Shown: one piece after another, positions 34,408 through 42,705 of the stretch
How positions within the stretch are numbered: position 1 is the first letter of the stretch
Layout of the letters: every line of letters begins with the position of its first letter
From: Actinomycetaceae bacterium
Lineage (GTDB): Bacteria > Actinomycetota > Actinomycetes > Actinomycetales > Actinomycetaceae
Assembly: GCA_030537735.1 (NCBI GenBank)
Contig: JAUNVG010000012.1
Span: forward strand, 1 to 60,511
Direction of reading: 5' to 3'
Length of the DNA: 60,511 bases
The notes under the pieces: model-generated
What the model saw: only the letters and a program-made list of their open reading frames with translations
Told to the model about the DNA's origin: nothing
Database searches by the model: none
Translations under genes and position numbers: made by a program

Positions 34408-35510
34408 TGCTGATACGCGCCTGCGCGCTTTGGGCGCAATCTGCCGAAGAAGACCACCGCTGGGTTGAAGGACTGTTCCAAGTTAGGGACGGGCGTATTT
34501 ACCGGGTGGAGGAAACCGGGGCGGAGGTCCCCACCCACCGCGGTTGGATGATTCCGGGGTTGGTGGACGTGCACTGCCACATTGGGTATAGCCAAAGCGG
34601 TCCGGTAGATGAAGCCGGTATGAGAGCGCAGGCGCAGGCGAACTTTCGCGCCGCCGTGACCGCGGTGCGTGACTGCGGCTCACCGGTTGATAACCGCGCG
34701 GTCGCCGCTGACAGTCCCATCCAGATTCTGCGCGCTGGCCGCCACATCGCTCGCCCCAAACGCTATATCCGCTCATTGGCGGTGGAAGTGGAAGAAACCG
34801 AGCTGGTCGATGAAGTTATTCGCCAAGCCCACCAAGGAAGCGGTTGGGTGAAGCTGGTGGGGGACTGGATCGATCGGCGCGACGGCTCCCAATCCGACCT
34901 GCGTCCCCTATGGTCTGCACCCGCCCTGGTGGACGCGGTTAGCGCCGCCCACGAACTGGGCGCGAAAGTAGCTGTCCACACTTTCGCCCACGACACCATC
35001 GACGCCTTACTGGAAGCGGGAGTGGACAGCATCGAACACGGTAGCGGCATGGACCGCGACCAGGTGGCGCAGGCCGCTGCCCTTGGTATCGCGATCACCC
35101 CGACACTGATGCAGGTGGGTTTATTCCCCGAGTTCGCGACGGCTGCGGGCAGTAAGTACCCGGTCTACGCCGCCACCATGACGAACCTGTCCGCCGGGCA
35201 CGAGGACGTGTGGGAAAGTTTCGTTGAAAGCGGCGTGCAGCTACTGCCGGGCACCGACGCGGGCGGGTATCAAAAGCACGGGAGCCTATCTGCGGAACTA
35301 GCGCTGTGGGAAAAGGCCGGGCTACCCGCGCGCGAGATTTTAGACGCCGCCACTTGGAAAGCGCGTCACTTCCTGGGGCTCGCTGGCCTGTATGAGGGCG
35401 CGGTAGCTGACTTTGCGCTCTATGACCGCGACCCGCGCGCGGACTTGAGCGCGTTAAAGGCACCCGCGTTGGTGGTTGCAGGTAACCACACCAGCGCTAG
35501 TGGGAAGTGA
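34407..35510 (+). CDS. Amidohydrolase-family protein
   Basis: 367-aa metal-dependent hydrolase of the imidazolonepropionase-like branch. Metal ligands are visible: HxH in GLVDVHCHIGYS, a candidate bridging Lys in GWVKLVGDW, His in KVAVHTFAHD and in DSIEHGSGM, and Asp in LLPGTDAGGYQKHG. The C-terminal beta part (GLYEGAVADFALYDRDPRAD) is typical. The substrate is unknown; relatives act on cyclic amides and peptides. The start overlaps the ffh stop by one base, so it is translated from the same transcript. Confidence 0.85.
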   Translation: MLIRACALWAQSAEEDHRWVEGLFQVRDGRIYRVEETGAEVPTHRGWMIPGLVDVHCHIGYSQSGPVDEAGMRAQAQANFRAAVTAVRDCGSPVDNRAVAADSPIQILRAGRHIARPKRYIRSLAVEVEETELVDEVIRQAHQGSGWVKLVGDWIDRRDGSQSDLRPLWSAPALVDAVSAAHELGAKVAVHTFAHDTIDALLEAGVDSIEHGSGMDRDQVAQAAALGIAITPTLMQVGLFPEFATAAGSKYPVYAATMTNLSAGHEDVWESFVESGVQLLPGTDAGGYQKHGSLSAELALWEKAGLPAREILDAATWKARHFLGLAGLYEGAVADFALYDRDPRADLSALKAPALVVAGNHTSASGK

Positions 35511-35522
35511 GGTTCCCGCGAG

Positions 35523-35634
35523 GCCCGGGAGTCGGGGCGAAGCACCGCGAGGACTTCAGGGAAGGGACGGAACGCGCGGCCGCAGCCGCCGGGAGTCGAA
35601 CAAAGCTCACAAACGCGGCCCGGGAGTCGGGGCG
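35523..35634. repeat. GC-rich intergenic repeats
   Basis: GCCCGGGAGTCGGGGCG occurs at 35523-35539 and again at 35618-35634, with a partial GCCGGGAGTCG between them. They lie in the 150-bp gap between the convergent amidohydrolase and inositol-monophosphatase-like genes. No hairpin terminator is clear. Confidence 0.6.
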
Positions 35635-35660
35635 GACCCGCTGTCGGGCAGCTTTAACCG

Positions 35661-36647
35661 CTAGGCGTAAACCACTTCCAACAACTGCGAAGCCTGCTCC
35701 AAAGCCGGAGCCTTCAACCCCGCCGCAGTAGCGGCCACTACCGGACCCACCCCGCCGGAGCGGAACGGCTCAGCGTCCGTGGGCACGCTATGGAAGACCT
35801 CACCGCCAGAGAGGCGAACCAGGTGCGCACCGGCCAACACATCCCAGGGTTTGACCTGGGTGGCGAAAACCGCGCCCCCGTGACCGCACGCCAACCGCGC
35901 CAAGTCGAGGGCACACGCACCGGGACGACGCACCGCGCGGAACCCCTCCAACAGCACTTTGAAACCAGAAAACGCCTGCTGCGGGTAGTTCTTAAGGTCG
36001 CGCGAGGTGGGGAAGTAGCTAAATAGGGTGGCCTCGGCCTGCGAGGACGGGCCGGCAGAATCCAAGGCAAAGAACTCACCTTCCACTTCCAACCAGCCGC
36101 GCTCGCGCGCCCCCCAAATGGTGCGGCCATAGCAGGGAATGTGGATCGCTGCCGCCACCGTCACCCCATCTAACTGCACCGCGATGGAGGTGCCAAAGTA
36201 TTCATCTCCTGCCGCGAAGTTCGAAGTACCATCAATGGGGTCCACCACCCACCGCACTCGCGAAGCTAGGGAACGTGCATCTACGTGAGCGTTGAAATCG
36301 GGGGCAGTGATCCCATCGAGGTCGCGCGGCTGCCCACCGGCAAGTAGTTGCACGCCGTGTTCTTCCCCCAGCATGCTGGAGCCGGGGATGAAACGCCCCA
36401 AGAACTGCGCTAACGCTGATTCCACCTGGCGGTCAAACACCGTCACCGGGTCGTGGTGGTCGACTTTCAACTCCGCTTCCCCTACGCGCAGTCGCGCCTG
36501 ACGCAAATACGGGCCACACGCTAACGCCGCCCCGCGAGCCATTAGAGCCAGTTCGTGGCAAAGCTCAGACGAATCGAGGACGCGCTGGTCGTCCTCGGAA
36601 ATGAACGACAAACGCGGCGGCTGGACGCGAACACCCTCACAAGGCAT
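35661..36647 (-). CDS. Inositol-monophosphatase-family protein
   Basis: 328-aa Mg-dependent sugar or nucleotide phosphatase of the IMPase/CysQ/SuhB fold. Motifs: DPVTVFDRQVESALAQFL (first Asp), MLGEEHG (Glu ligand), WVVDPIDGTSNFAAGDEYFG (Asp-Pro-Ile-Asp-Gly-Thr) and ATQVKPWDVLAGAHLVRLSG (last Asp). All key residues are present. It is longer than the usual 250-280 aa at the N-terminus. The substrate (inositol, histidinol, NADP or FBP phosphates) cannot be fixed. Its ATG follows AAGGGA. It is divergent from rpsP. Confidence 0.85.
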   Translation of the reverse strand: MPCEGVRVQPPRLSFISEDDQRVLDSSELCHELALMARGAALACGPYLRQARLRVGEAELKVDHHDPVTVFDRQVESALAQFLGRFIPGSSMLGEEHGVQLLAGGQPRDLDGITAPDFNAHVDARSLASRVRWVVDPIDGTSNFAAGDEYFGTSIAVQLDGVTVAAAIHIPCYGRTIWGARERGWLEVEGEFFALDSAGPSSQAEATLFSYFPTSRDLKNYPQQAFSGFKVLLEGFRAVRRPGACALDLARLACGHGGAVFATQVKPWDVLAGAHLVRLSGGEVFHSVPTDAEPFRSGGVGPVVAATAAGLKAPALEQASQLLEVVYA

Positions 36648-36693
36648 TGGTGAAAGTTCCCTTCCGATATTGGAGTTTTAGATAAAATCATTG

Positions 36694-36724
36694 TCTCACG
36701 CCCGCCGCGGGGGCGGACGTGAGC
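36694..36724. promoter_or_regulatory. Hairpin upstream of rpsP
   Basis: CTCACG-c-CCGCC and GGCGG-a-CGTGAG form an 11-bp stem with one mismatch, between the divergent IMPase-like gene and rpsP. It may be part of the rpsP leader or a block against divergent transcription. No T run follows. Confidence 0.35.
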
Positions 36725-36924
36725 AATAACACCTCGAAAAGCCGGTGGGGAAGTGGCCTAAACTTGGGGGAAACGGCAAGTATCTGGCAAAATGAAATGT
36801 TGTACCCGGAGATGGCGGGCCCTCTCTCCGTTGATCTTCGTGTCCGGGAACCGCAGCGCCAACGCAACCCCCCGCGCCAGCCTGTCGGATCCACACCAAC
36901 ATTGATCAAGGAGTGACCACTACC

Positions 36925-37374
36925 GTGGCAGTTCGAATTCGACTAAAGCGCATGGGCAAGAAGCACCAGCCGTTCTACCGTATCGTAGTCGTCGACCAGC
37001 GCAAGAAGCGCGACGGTCGCGTGATTGAAGAGATCGGCACCTACGACCCCACTCGCCAGCCTTCACACATGCAGGTTAAGGGCGAACGCGCACAATACTG
37101 GCTCTCGGTTGGCGCACAGCCTTCCGACCAAGTCCTCAAGATCCTCAAGCTCACCGGTGACTGGGCCGCCCACAAGGGCGTTAAGAACCCCGTTTCCCGC
37201 GTGAAGGTAGCTGAAAGCGACGCCGAAGCGGCCGCCAAGGCGATCCAGGCAGTGGAGGACGAAGCCATCAAACGTAAGGCAGACGCCGCCGCAGAAAAGG
37301 CCAAGGAAGAAGCGGCCAAGGCTGCTGAAGCTGAAGCCCCCGCTGAGGAAACCACGGAAACCGAGGAAGCCTGA
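36925..37374 (+). CDS. rpsP: 30S ribosomal protein S16
   Basis: 149 aa. The S16 core is in residues 1-85 ([51 protein letters not shown]). A tail of about 60 residues rich in Ala, Glu and Lys follows, common in actinobacterial S16. The GTG at 36925 gives the family start [11 protein letters not shown] and follows AAGGAG; an in-frame GTG at 36913 overlaps that site and is unlikely. First gene of rpsP-khpA; a terminator separates them from rimM-trmD. Confidence 0.97.
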   Translation: MAVRIRLKRMGKKHQPFYRIVVVDQRKKRDGRVIEEIGTYDPTRQPSHMQVKGERAQYWLSVGAQPSDQVLKILKLTGDWAAHKGVKNPVSRVKVAESDAEAAAKAIQAVEDEAIKRKADAAAEKAKEEAAKAAEAEAPAEETTETEEA

Positions 37375-37376
37375 AA

Positions 37377-37616
37377 ATGTTAGCTGACGCCCTAGAACAC
37401 CTGGTTTGCGGCATCGTTGACAACCCCGATGATGTAGAGGTACGCGCCCGCTCCATGCGTCGCGGAAAACTACTGGAAGTGCGAGTCAACCCCGAAGACC
37501 TAGGTCGGGTCATTGGACGCAACGGCCGCACTGCGCGCGCCTTGCGGACTGTAATGTCAGCGCTGGCTACTCGCGGACCCGTGCGAGTTGACGTAGTAGA
37601 TACCGACCGTAACTAG
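37377..37616 (+). CDS. khpA: KH-domain RNA-binding protein
   Basis: 79-aa single KH domain protein of the YlqC/KhpA family, which binds RNA and affects cell-division and translation genes in other bacteria. The KH GxxG loop is in LGRVIGRNGRTARALRTVM. It starts 3 nt after the rpsP stop, the usual position between rpsP and rimM. Length is typical. Confidence 0.93.
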   Translation: MLADALEHLVCGIVDNPDDVEVRARSMRRGKLLEVRVNPEDLGRVIGRNGRTARALRTVMSALATRGPVRVDVVDTDRN

Positions 37617-37654
37617 CTACGACAACGCGGCGAGGTACTTGCCAAGCACTTAAA

Positions 37655-37691
37655 GTAAAAGGCGGTGTGAACCACTCACACCGCCTTTTAC
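37655..37691 (+). terminator. Terminator after khpA
   Basis: GTAAAAGGCGGTGTGA and TCACACCGCCTTTTAC form a perfect 16-bp stem around ACCAC. The TTTTA lies inside the 3' arm. It splits rpsP-khpA from rimM-trmD. Confidence 0.8.
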
Positions 37692-37816
37692 CGCACCAGG
37701 AGGCTCGTCGTTCACCGCACCGGGAGGCTTATCGCGCCTCGGCCGCTACGCCAAAGTGCTTCCCCCGAAGGAAGCTACAAGGACTCAACTGCCCACACCC
37801 CTTTCAGGAAGAAACC

Positions 37817-38326
37817 ATGGACGTAATCGTCGGAACCATCACCTCCGCACACGGACTGCGCGGGGACGTCATGGTGCAAGTTCGCACCGACTCACCCGAA
37901 GATAGGTTCTACCCCGCAGCTGAACTGCGCACCGACCCCGCCGAACGCGGGCCGCTGACCATCGCCAGTGTGCGGGTACACAAGGGGCAGCTAATGGTGC
38001 GCTTCGACCAGTGCCAGGATCGCAATCAAGCAGAAGCGCTACGCGGAACCCACTTGGTGGTCGATACCGAGGACGTGGAGCCGGAAGAAGACGCTTGGTA
38101 CCCCCACGAACTCAAGGGGCTGGCGGTGGTGGGGGCCGACGCGCAAGAATACGGGACCGTGAAAGACCTGATCCCCGGCGCCGCCCAGGACCTGCTGGTG
38201 GTGGACACCGGGAAAGGGGAAGTGCTGGTGCCGTTCGTGGTGGAGATCGTTCCCACCGTTGACGTGCAAGCAGGTAGGGTCGTGCTGACCCCGCCGGGGG
38301 GAATGTTCGACGAGGACGAGGACTAA
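37817..38326 (+). CDS. rimM: Ribosome maturation factor RimM
   Basis: 169-aa factor assisting assembly of the 30S head next to S19. RimM N-domain: VGTITSAHGLRGDVMVQVRT. PRC-barrel C-domain: WYPHELKGLAVVGADAQEYG and LLVVDTGKGEVLVPFV, with PTVDVQAGRVVLTPPGGMF at the end. The ATG at 37817 follows AGGAAG; an earlier in-frame start at 37667 would include the khpA terminator and is rejected. It is 3 nt from trmD. Confidence 0.96.
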   Translation: MDVIVGTITSAHGLRGDVMVQVRTDSPEDRFYPAAELRTDPAERGPLTIASVRVHKGQLMVRFDQCQDRNQAEALRGTHLVVDTEDVEPEEDAWYPHELKGLAVVGADAQEYGTVKDLIPGAAQDLLVVDTGKGEVLVPFVVEIVPTVDVQAGRVVLTPPGGMFDEDED

Positions 38327-38329
38327 CCC

Positions 38330-39739
38330 ATGCGCATTGACGTGCTGACGATTTTCCCCCAGTACTTCGACGTGCTGTCCCTTTCCCTGCTGGGGAAAGC
38401 CCAGTTTAAGAACGTTGACAGTGGGGGAGTGAGTTTCGGTATCCACGACTTGCGTCAGTGGACCACAGACCGTCACCACAGTGTCGACGATTCTCCCTAC
38501 GGTGGGGGTGCAGGAATGGTAATGCGCGCTGACGTGTGGGGTAAAGGCTTGGACGCGGTGCTGGCGAACGCTGGCGCGGCCTCCGACGCAACCGGGCAGC
38601 GCGTAGTGTTGGCTATCCCCACGCCCTCGGGTGAGCCACTGACACAAAAGCGGGTGGAAGAACTCACCGACGTTACGCAGCTGGTGATTGCGTGCGGGCG
38701 TTACGAAGGTATTGACTACCGGGTGGTGGAAGAATACCAAGACCGCGCTGACGTGCAGGTGTGGGAGTACTCGATCGGCGACTACGTGTTAAACGGCGGG
38801 GAAGTAGCGGCTTTAGTGCTGATTGAAGCCGTAACTCGCCTGCGGGAAGGGTTCATGTCCAACCCCCAGTCCCTGGAGGAAGAATCCTTCACCGACCAGT
38901 TACTGGAATACCCCGCTTATACGCGCCCACCTACTTGGAGGGAGCGGGAAGTGCCCGCGGTACTGCGCTCCGGTGACCACGCCCGCATCCAGCGTTGGCG
39001 GCGCCAACAGTCTTTGCGGCGCACTGCTCGGCGCCGACCTGACCTGGTGCAAAACCTTAATCCGCGCTCGCTCACGGTGGAAGACAAAGAGGAGCTAATT
39101 TCTTGCGGCTGGGTGCACAACCACTCGAAGTGGCAGGAAGTGACCTTGCGGGAAGCGCAAGAAAACGACTTGGCGAAGCTGGTGGCGTTAGCCCAACGCA
39201 CGTTCCCCGATGCTTGCCCCGACCATCTTCCCGCCCAAGCAATCAATGAGCACGTGCAAAGCCAGTTGAATACTGACGCCATTAGCCAGTGGCTGGCAGA
39301 TCCGGACACGGTGGTGCTGGTTGCGCAGATTAACGACGGTGAAGCCGGGGAACTGGTGGGCTACACCATGGCGCGTAACTACGCTGCTGGTGGTGGGCCG
39401 GCGGACGTGCCGAAGAAATTCTTTGCCCGTGCCTCCAGCTACTTGTCGAAATGCTACGTTGACCGCTCCTACCGCGGCACCGGGGTAGCGGGCGCGCTGG
39501 TGGAAGCCACCGTGACGGCAGTTGTGGAGTTGGCTTGTGGCGCTGAAGGTGAAGCCGAAGATACTGGCCGCCCAGTTACCGTACCGACGAAGATGGTGGT
39601 GGGAACCAACCGAGGTAATGGTCCTGCTATCGCCCTGTACCGGCGTCACGGTTTCAAGCGGCGCGGTCGGCGGGTATTCGAAGTCGGTGGGATCCGTAAC
39701 GAGGACGTGGTGCTGGTACGCGCCTTCGCGTCCTCGTGA
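38330..39739 (+). CDS. trmD: TrmD tRNA (m1G37) methyltransferase fused to a GNAT domain
   Basis: 469 aa, about twice the usual TrmD length. Residues 1-255 are TrmD: MRIDVLTIFPQYFDVLSLSL, DDSPYGGGAGMVM, VIACGRYEGIDYRV and WEYSIGDYVLNGGEVAALVL (trefoil-knot SAM site). Residues about 265-469 resemble a GNAT N-acetyltransferase: VTLREAQENDLAKLVALAQR at the start, KCYVDRSYRGTGVAGALVEA (acetyl-CoA loop) and NGPAIALYRRHGFKRRGRRV at the end. The frame is continuous and no inner start is needed. TrmD methylates G37 to prevent +1 frameshifts. What the GNAT domain acetylates is unknown; tRNA, a ribosomal protein or a small molecule are all possible. Confidence 0.92.
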   Translation: MRIDVLTIFPQYFDVLSLSLLGKAQFKNVDSGGVSFGIHDLRQWTTDRHHSVDDSPYGGGAGMVMRADVWGKGLDAVLANAGAASDATGQRVVLAIPTPSGEPLTQKRVEELTDVTQLVIACGRYEGIDYRVVEEYQDRADVQVWEYSIGDYVLNGGEVAALVLIEAVTRLREGFMSNPQSLEEESFTDQLLEYPAYTRPPTWREREVPAVLRSGDHARIQRWRRQQSLRRTARRRPDLVQNLNPRSLTVEDKEELISCGWVHNHSKWQEVTLREAQENDLAKLVALAQRTFPDACPDHLPAQAINEHVQSQLNTDAISQWLADPDTVVLVAQINDGEAGELVGYTMARNYAAGGGPADVPKKFFARASSYLSKCYVDRSYRGTGVAGALVEATVTAVVELACGAEGEAEDTGRPVTVPTKMVVGTNRGNGPAIALYRRHGFKRRGRRVFEVGGIRNEDVVLVRAFASS

Positions 39740-40088
39740 ATCCGGTGGGAACCCAGGCGCGGGGTTTCCGGTGCGGGCGCGCGGTCGCGGGTTGCGGGGC
39801 GGTTGCGGCGGGCGCGGGTTTCGGGGCGGGCGCGCGGTTTCCAAACCCGGGGCGCGCGGTTTCCGAGCTGGTCGCGGCGGTAGCCTTGCGGGTTGGAACT
39901 GTGTTCGGATCCACTGGGAGGATATCGACTTAAAGACGCCGAATGTGCCACAATAGATCGGGTTGAGTACGGTCGGTGCGACCTGCCGCAGGGGGACACC
40001 GCGGGCCGAACTCACGAACAACAGCAGGCAGTTGGTAGCTGCCAGTAGAAACGGAAATGACCTGCGGCATGACCGTTGAGGAGACAAC
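39740..40088. other. rplS upstream region with GC-rich repeats
   Basis: The 349-bp gap has no recognisable gene. Its first half is low-complexity: GGGCGCGCGGTTTCC at 39828-39842 and again at 39850-39864, with related GCGCGGGTTTC units before. The second half, close to rplS, is of normal composition and contains GGCAG-ttggta-GCTGCC-like hairpins near 40025, suggesting an rplS leader. The start of rplS follows GAGGAG. Confidence 0.55.
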
Positions 40089-40430
40089 ATGCAAAAGCTC
40101 GACATCGTTGATGCCGAATCCTTGCGCGATGACATTCCCCAGTTCCGCGCCGGCGACACCGTTAAAGTACACGTGAAAGTTACCGAAGGTAACACCACTC
40201 GTATCCAGGTGTTCCAAGGTGTGGTAATCCGCCGCAGTGGTGGCGGCGTGCGTGAAACCTTCACCGTGCGTAAACTCTCCTTCGGTGTGGGCGTGGAGCG
40301 TACCTTCCCGGTGCACAGCCCGAAGGTAGATAAGATCGAGGTAGTTAGCCGCGGCCGCGTGCGTCGCGCCAAGCTGTACTACCTGCGTGAGCGTCACGGG
40401 AAGTCCGCGCGTATCCGCGAGCTGCGATAA
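40089..40430 (+). CDS. rplS: 50S ribosomal protein L19
   Basis: 113-aa ribosomal protein at the 30S-50S interface. Typical blocks are [40 protein letters not shown] and [23 protein letters not shown] (shown split). Normal length. The start follows TTGAGGAGA. A strong terminator lies just after the stop codon. Confidence 0.97.
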   Translation: MQKLDIVDAESLRDDIPQFRAGDTVKVHVKVTEGNTTRIQVFQGVVIRRSGGGVRETFTVRKLSFGVGVERTFPVHSPKVDKIEVVSRGRVRRAKLYYLRERHGKSARIRELR

Positions 40431-40443
40431 CTACGCGGCCCCG

Positions 40444-40487
40444 TCAAGCCCTGGAGCCCACCTCCGGGGCTTGAGCTTTATTCTTTA
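40444..40487 (+). terminator. rplS terminator
   Basis: TCAAGCCCTGGAG and CCTCCGGGGCTTGA form a 13-bp stem (one G-T pair) with a CCCAC loop, followed by GCTTTATTCTTT. It is a good intrinsic terminator. Confidence 0.85.
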
Positions 40488-40505
40488 ACCACCAAGGAAA
40501 CGGCT

Positions 40506-41207
40506 ATGAGGAAAACCCATCGACCGCGCCACCGCGCCGATGTCGGGCACGTGAACCCGGTTTTAGCTAGGCTGCTGGAATGGTCCGTTGTAATCGTCAT
40601 TGCTTTGAGCCTGTCCATGGTTATACGGACTTTCTTCTTCCAAGCTTTCTGGATCCCGTCTTCATCCATGGAAGACACCTTGCAAATCGGTGACAATGTC
40701 GCTGCCAGCCCGCTGGTGCCCCTGGTCAGCGGGGTAGAACGTGGGGATGTGGTGGTGTTCCAAGATGACTTGGGATGGCTGCCCCCTTATGTGGAGAAAA
40801 CGGGTTTTCGTGGTTTCGTCCAAGACGCTTTGGTTTTCGTTGGGCTGCGACCAGCTTCGGGAGACCAACACCTGGTTAAGCGCGTAATCGGTGTGGGTGG
40901 GGACCGCGTGACCTGCTGTGAAGAAGATGGTTTGATACGGGTAAACGGCACTGCCCTTAACGAACCCTACGTGAAGGGTCCCAGTTCCGCGCAGGTGGCT
41001 TTCGACGTTACCGTGCCCGACGGTTACTTGTGGGTGATGGGGGACAACCGTGGTAACTCGGCTGACTCCCGAGCCCACCCGGGGCGGGAATTCGTTTCGG
41101 AGTCCTCCGTGGTCGGTAAGGTCGTGTGGGTGACGTGGCCGTTTTCGCACTGGGGTAATCCCACCGATCATTCCCCGTTCACTTCGGTGCCGGAAGTTGA
41201 GAAGTAA
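40506..41207 (+). CDS. lepB: Signal peptidase I
   Basis: 233-aa membrane serine protease removing Sec and Tat signal peptides. One membrane segment near residues 22-45 (LEWSVVIVIALSLSMVI). The catalytic Ser is in FWIPSSSMEDTLQIGD and the catalytic Lys in HLVKRVIGVGGDRV. VPDGYLWVMGDNRGNSADSR is the conserved box near the C-terminus. It follows the rplS terminator and abuts rnhB directly. Confidence 0.96.
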   Translation: MRKTHRPRHRADVGHVNPVLARLLEWSVVIVIALSLSMVIRTFFFQAFWIPSSSMEDTLQIGDNVAASPLVPLVSGVERGDVVVFQDDLGWLPPYVEKTGFRGFVQDALVFVGLRPASGDQHLVKRVIGVGGDRVTCCEEDGLIRVNGTALNEPYVKGPSSAQVAFDVTVPDGYLWVMGDNRGNSADSRAHPGREFVSESSVVGKVVWVTWPFSHWGNPTDHSPFTSVPEVEK

Positions 41208-41888
41208 ATGACCTTGAGCGTTCCCTCTTTGGAGTTGGAACGTCACTGGATGAGTAGTGGCGTGGTGGCCGGCATGGACGAGGTCGGTCGCGGCGCGTTA
41301 GCTGGACCGGTGGCGGTGGGAGCATGCGTCCCCGGTGAGGGGGAGTTTCCGCAGGGTTTGACGGATTCGAAGAAACTTACCCCGCGGCGCCGGGAAGATT
41401 TATTCACCCCGTTAGCGAACTGGGCGCGCGCCCTGGTGGTGGGGATGGCCTCGGCTGCGGAGGTGGATTCCTTGGGGATCAGTGGCGCTTTGCAGTTGGC
41501 GGGGTGGCGCGCGTTAGGGTGTTTAACTACAAGCGGTGCCGGCCCGCAAGTGGTGATTCTTGATGGTAAGCATGATTGGCTAAGCGTAGGCGGTGCCCTG
41601 TTTTCTGCCCCTGACACGAACCAGCCGGTGCCGGGCGTGGAGGTTCCCCGGGTGGTTACGGCCGTGAAAGCTGACTTACAGTGCGCCTCGGTGGCGGCCG
41701 CGTCGGTGGCGGCTAAGGTGGCGCGTGATAACTTACTGCAATCCTTACCTGACCGCGGGTATGGTTTCGCTAAGCACAAGGGGTATGGGGCTGCGGCTCA
41801 CCGCCAGGCAATAGCAACCCTGGGGGCGAGCGCCATCCACAGGCAGTCGTGGAACCTCACCGGCGGCGCAAGTATAGTGGCAAACTGA
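41208..41888 (+). CDS. rnhB: Ribonuclease HII
   Basis: 226-aa nuclease cutting RNA in RNA-DNA hybrids and at single ribonucleotides. The acidic residues are visible: AGMDEVGRGALAGPVAVGA (Asp-Glu), VVILDGKHDWL (Asp) and AVKADLQCASVAAASVAAKV (Asp). LTDSKKLTPRRRE is the conserved substrate-binding Lys-rich loop. ATG directly follows the lepB stop codon. Confidence 0.95.
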   Translation: MTLSVPSLELERHWMSSGVVAGMDEVGRGALAGPVAVGACVPGEGEFPQGLTDSKKLTPRRREDLFTPLANWARALVVGMASAAEVDSLGISGALQLAGWRALGCLTTSGAGPQVVILDGKHDWLSVGGALFSAPDTNQPVPGVEVPRVVTAVKADLQCASVAAASVAAKVARDNLLQSLPDRGYGFAKHKGYGAAAHRQAIATLGASAIHRQSWNLTGGASIVAN

Positions 41889-41913
41889 ACTGGGAAAGGG
41901 GTAGGAAGTCACC
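41873..41913 (+). promoter_or_regulatory. Promoter and ribosome site of the DUF2469 gene
   Basis: TATAGT (41873-41878) lies at the end of rnhB, and AAAGGGGTAGGAAG precedes the GTG at 41914. So this gene has a normal leader with a Shine-Dalgarno site and perhaps its own promoter. Confidence 0.4.
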
Positions 41914-42213
41914 GTGAGTTCAGATATTGAAGGTTACGAAAATAACCTGGAACTGGAATTGTTTCGCGAATACCGCGACGTCATTAACCTATTCACCTAC
42001 GTGGTGGAGACCGAACGCCGATTCTACCTATGCAACCAGGTGGACGTGCAGGTACACCCGGTGGGCTCGGACGTGTTCTTCGAAGTGCGCATGACCGATG
42101 CCTGGGTGTGGGATATCTACCGTTCTTCTCGTTTCATCAAGTCAGTGCGAGTGCTGACTTTCAAAGACATTAACGTAGAGGAACTAGCTAAGAACGAACT
42201 GGAACTGCCCTAG
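41914..42213 (+). CDS. DUF2469 family protein
   Basis: 99-aa protein of an actinobacterial family with no known function. ELELFREYRDVINLFTYVVE and TERRFYLCNQVDVQVHP are typical. It is rich in acidic and aromatic residues, without membrane segments. It normally lies between rnhB and the YraN gene, as here. Confidence 0.92.
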   Translation: MSSDIEGYENNLELELFREYRDVINLFTYVVETERRFYLCNQVDVQVHPVGSDVFFEVRMTDAWVWDIYRSSRFIKSVRVLTFKDINVEELAKNELELP

Positions 42214-42317
42214 TCCCGGGGCAGGAAGTTTTCCACAAACCTGCGTCTTTAACTCTTTTCCACAGCCTGACACACTAGGTTGCGCCCGCCCTTGACTTCT
42301 GCGCCACAGTGTCAGGT

Positions 42318-42692
42318 ATGGATACCAAAACCTCAACCGCGAAAACGTCGCGGCAGTTGTTAGGGCGCGTCGGTGAAGAACTCGCCGCCCAATACTTACG
42401 TGAACACGGCTGGCAGATACTGTCACGCAACTACCGCGCTCGCGGTTTCGAACTCGACCTCATTGCCCGGCGAGGCACGCTCACCGCGATAGTGGAGGTG
42501 CGTACTCGCAAGAACCAAAATAGTTGCGATATCGCAGAGACTGTCACCGCTGAAAAACTGCGTTCCCTGCGGCGCGGCGCGGCGCATTGGCGCGACCACG
42601 CGAACTATCACGGGGCGATTCGTTTTGACGTAATAACTGTAAACGTTAGCGCTGGTTGCGCTCACTTGCGTCACTACCCGCATTTCATTTAG
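42318..42692 (+). CDS. YraN/UPF0102 nuclease-like protein
   Basis: 124-aa protein of the UPF0102 family with a PD-(D/E)XK nuclease-like fold. It has GRVGEELAAQYLREHGWQIL, then RNYRARGFELDLIARRG (Asp) and TAIVEVRTRKN (the E-x-K-like motif has Arg in place of Lys). The ATG at 42318 is chosen; a GTG at 42309 is also in frame. It sits before the YifB gene in the usual DNA-uptake order. Confidence 0.85.
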   Translation: MDTKTSTAKTSRQLLGRVGEELAAQYLREHGWQILSRNYRARGFELDLIARRGTLTAIVEVRTRKNQNSCDIAETVTAEKLRSLRRGAAHWRDHANYHGAIRFDVITVNVSAGCAHLRHYPHFI

Positions 42693-42705
42693 AGGGGGCG
42701 GGCAA

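Noticed and set aside
37667..37816. N-terminal extension of RimM
   Set aside because: It would run through the perfect khpA terminator hairpin. The ATG at 37817 has a ribosome site and matches the family.
42229..42264. Replication origin or DnaA control region
   Set aside because: Two TTTTCCACA boxes (42229-42237, 42256-42264) and one TTATCCACA box (minus strand, 47193-47201) fit the DnaA consensus, but they are few and far apart, and no dnaA or dnaN is near. Probably chance or minor regulation.
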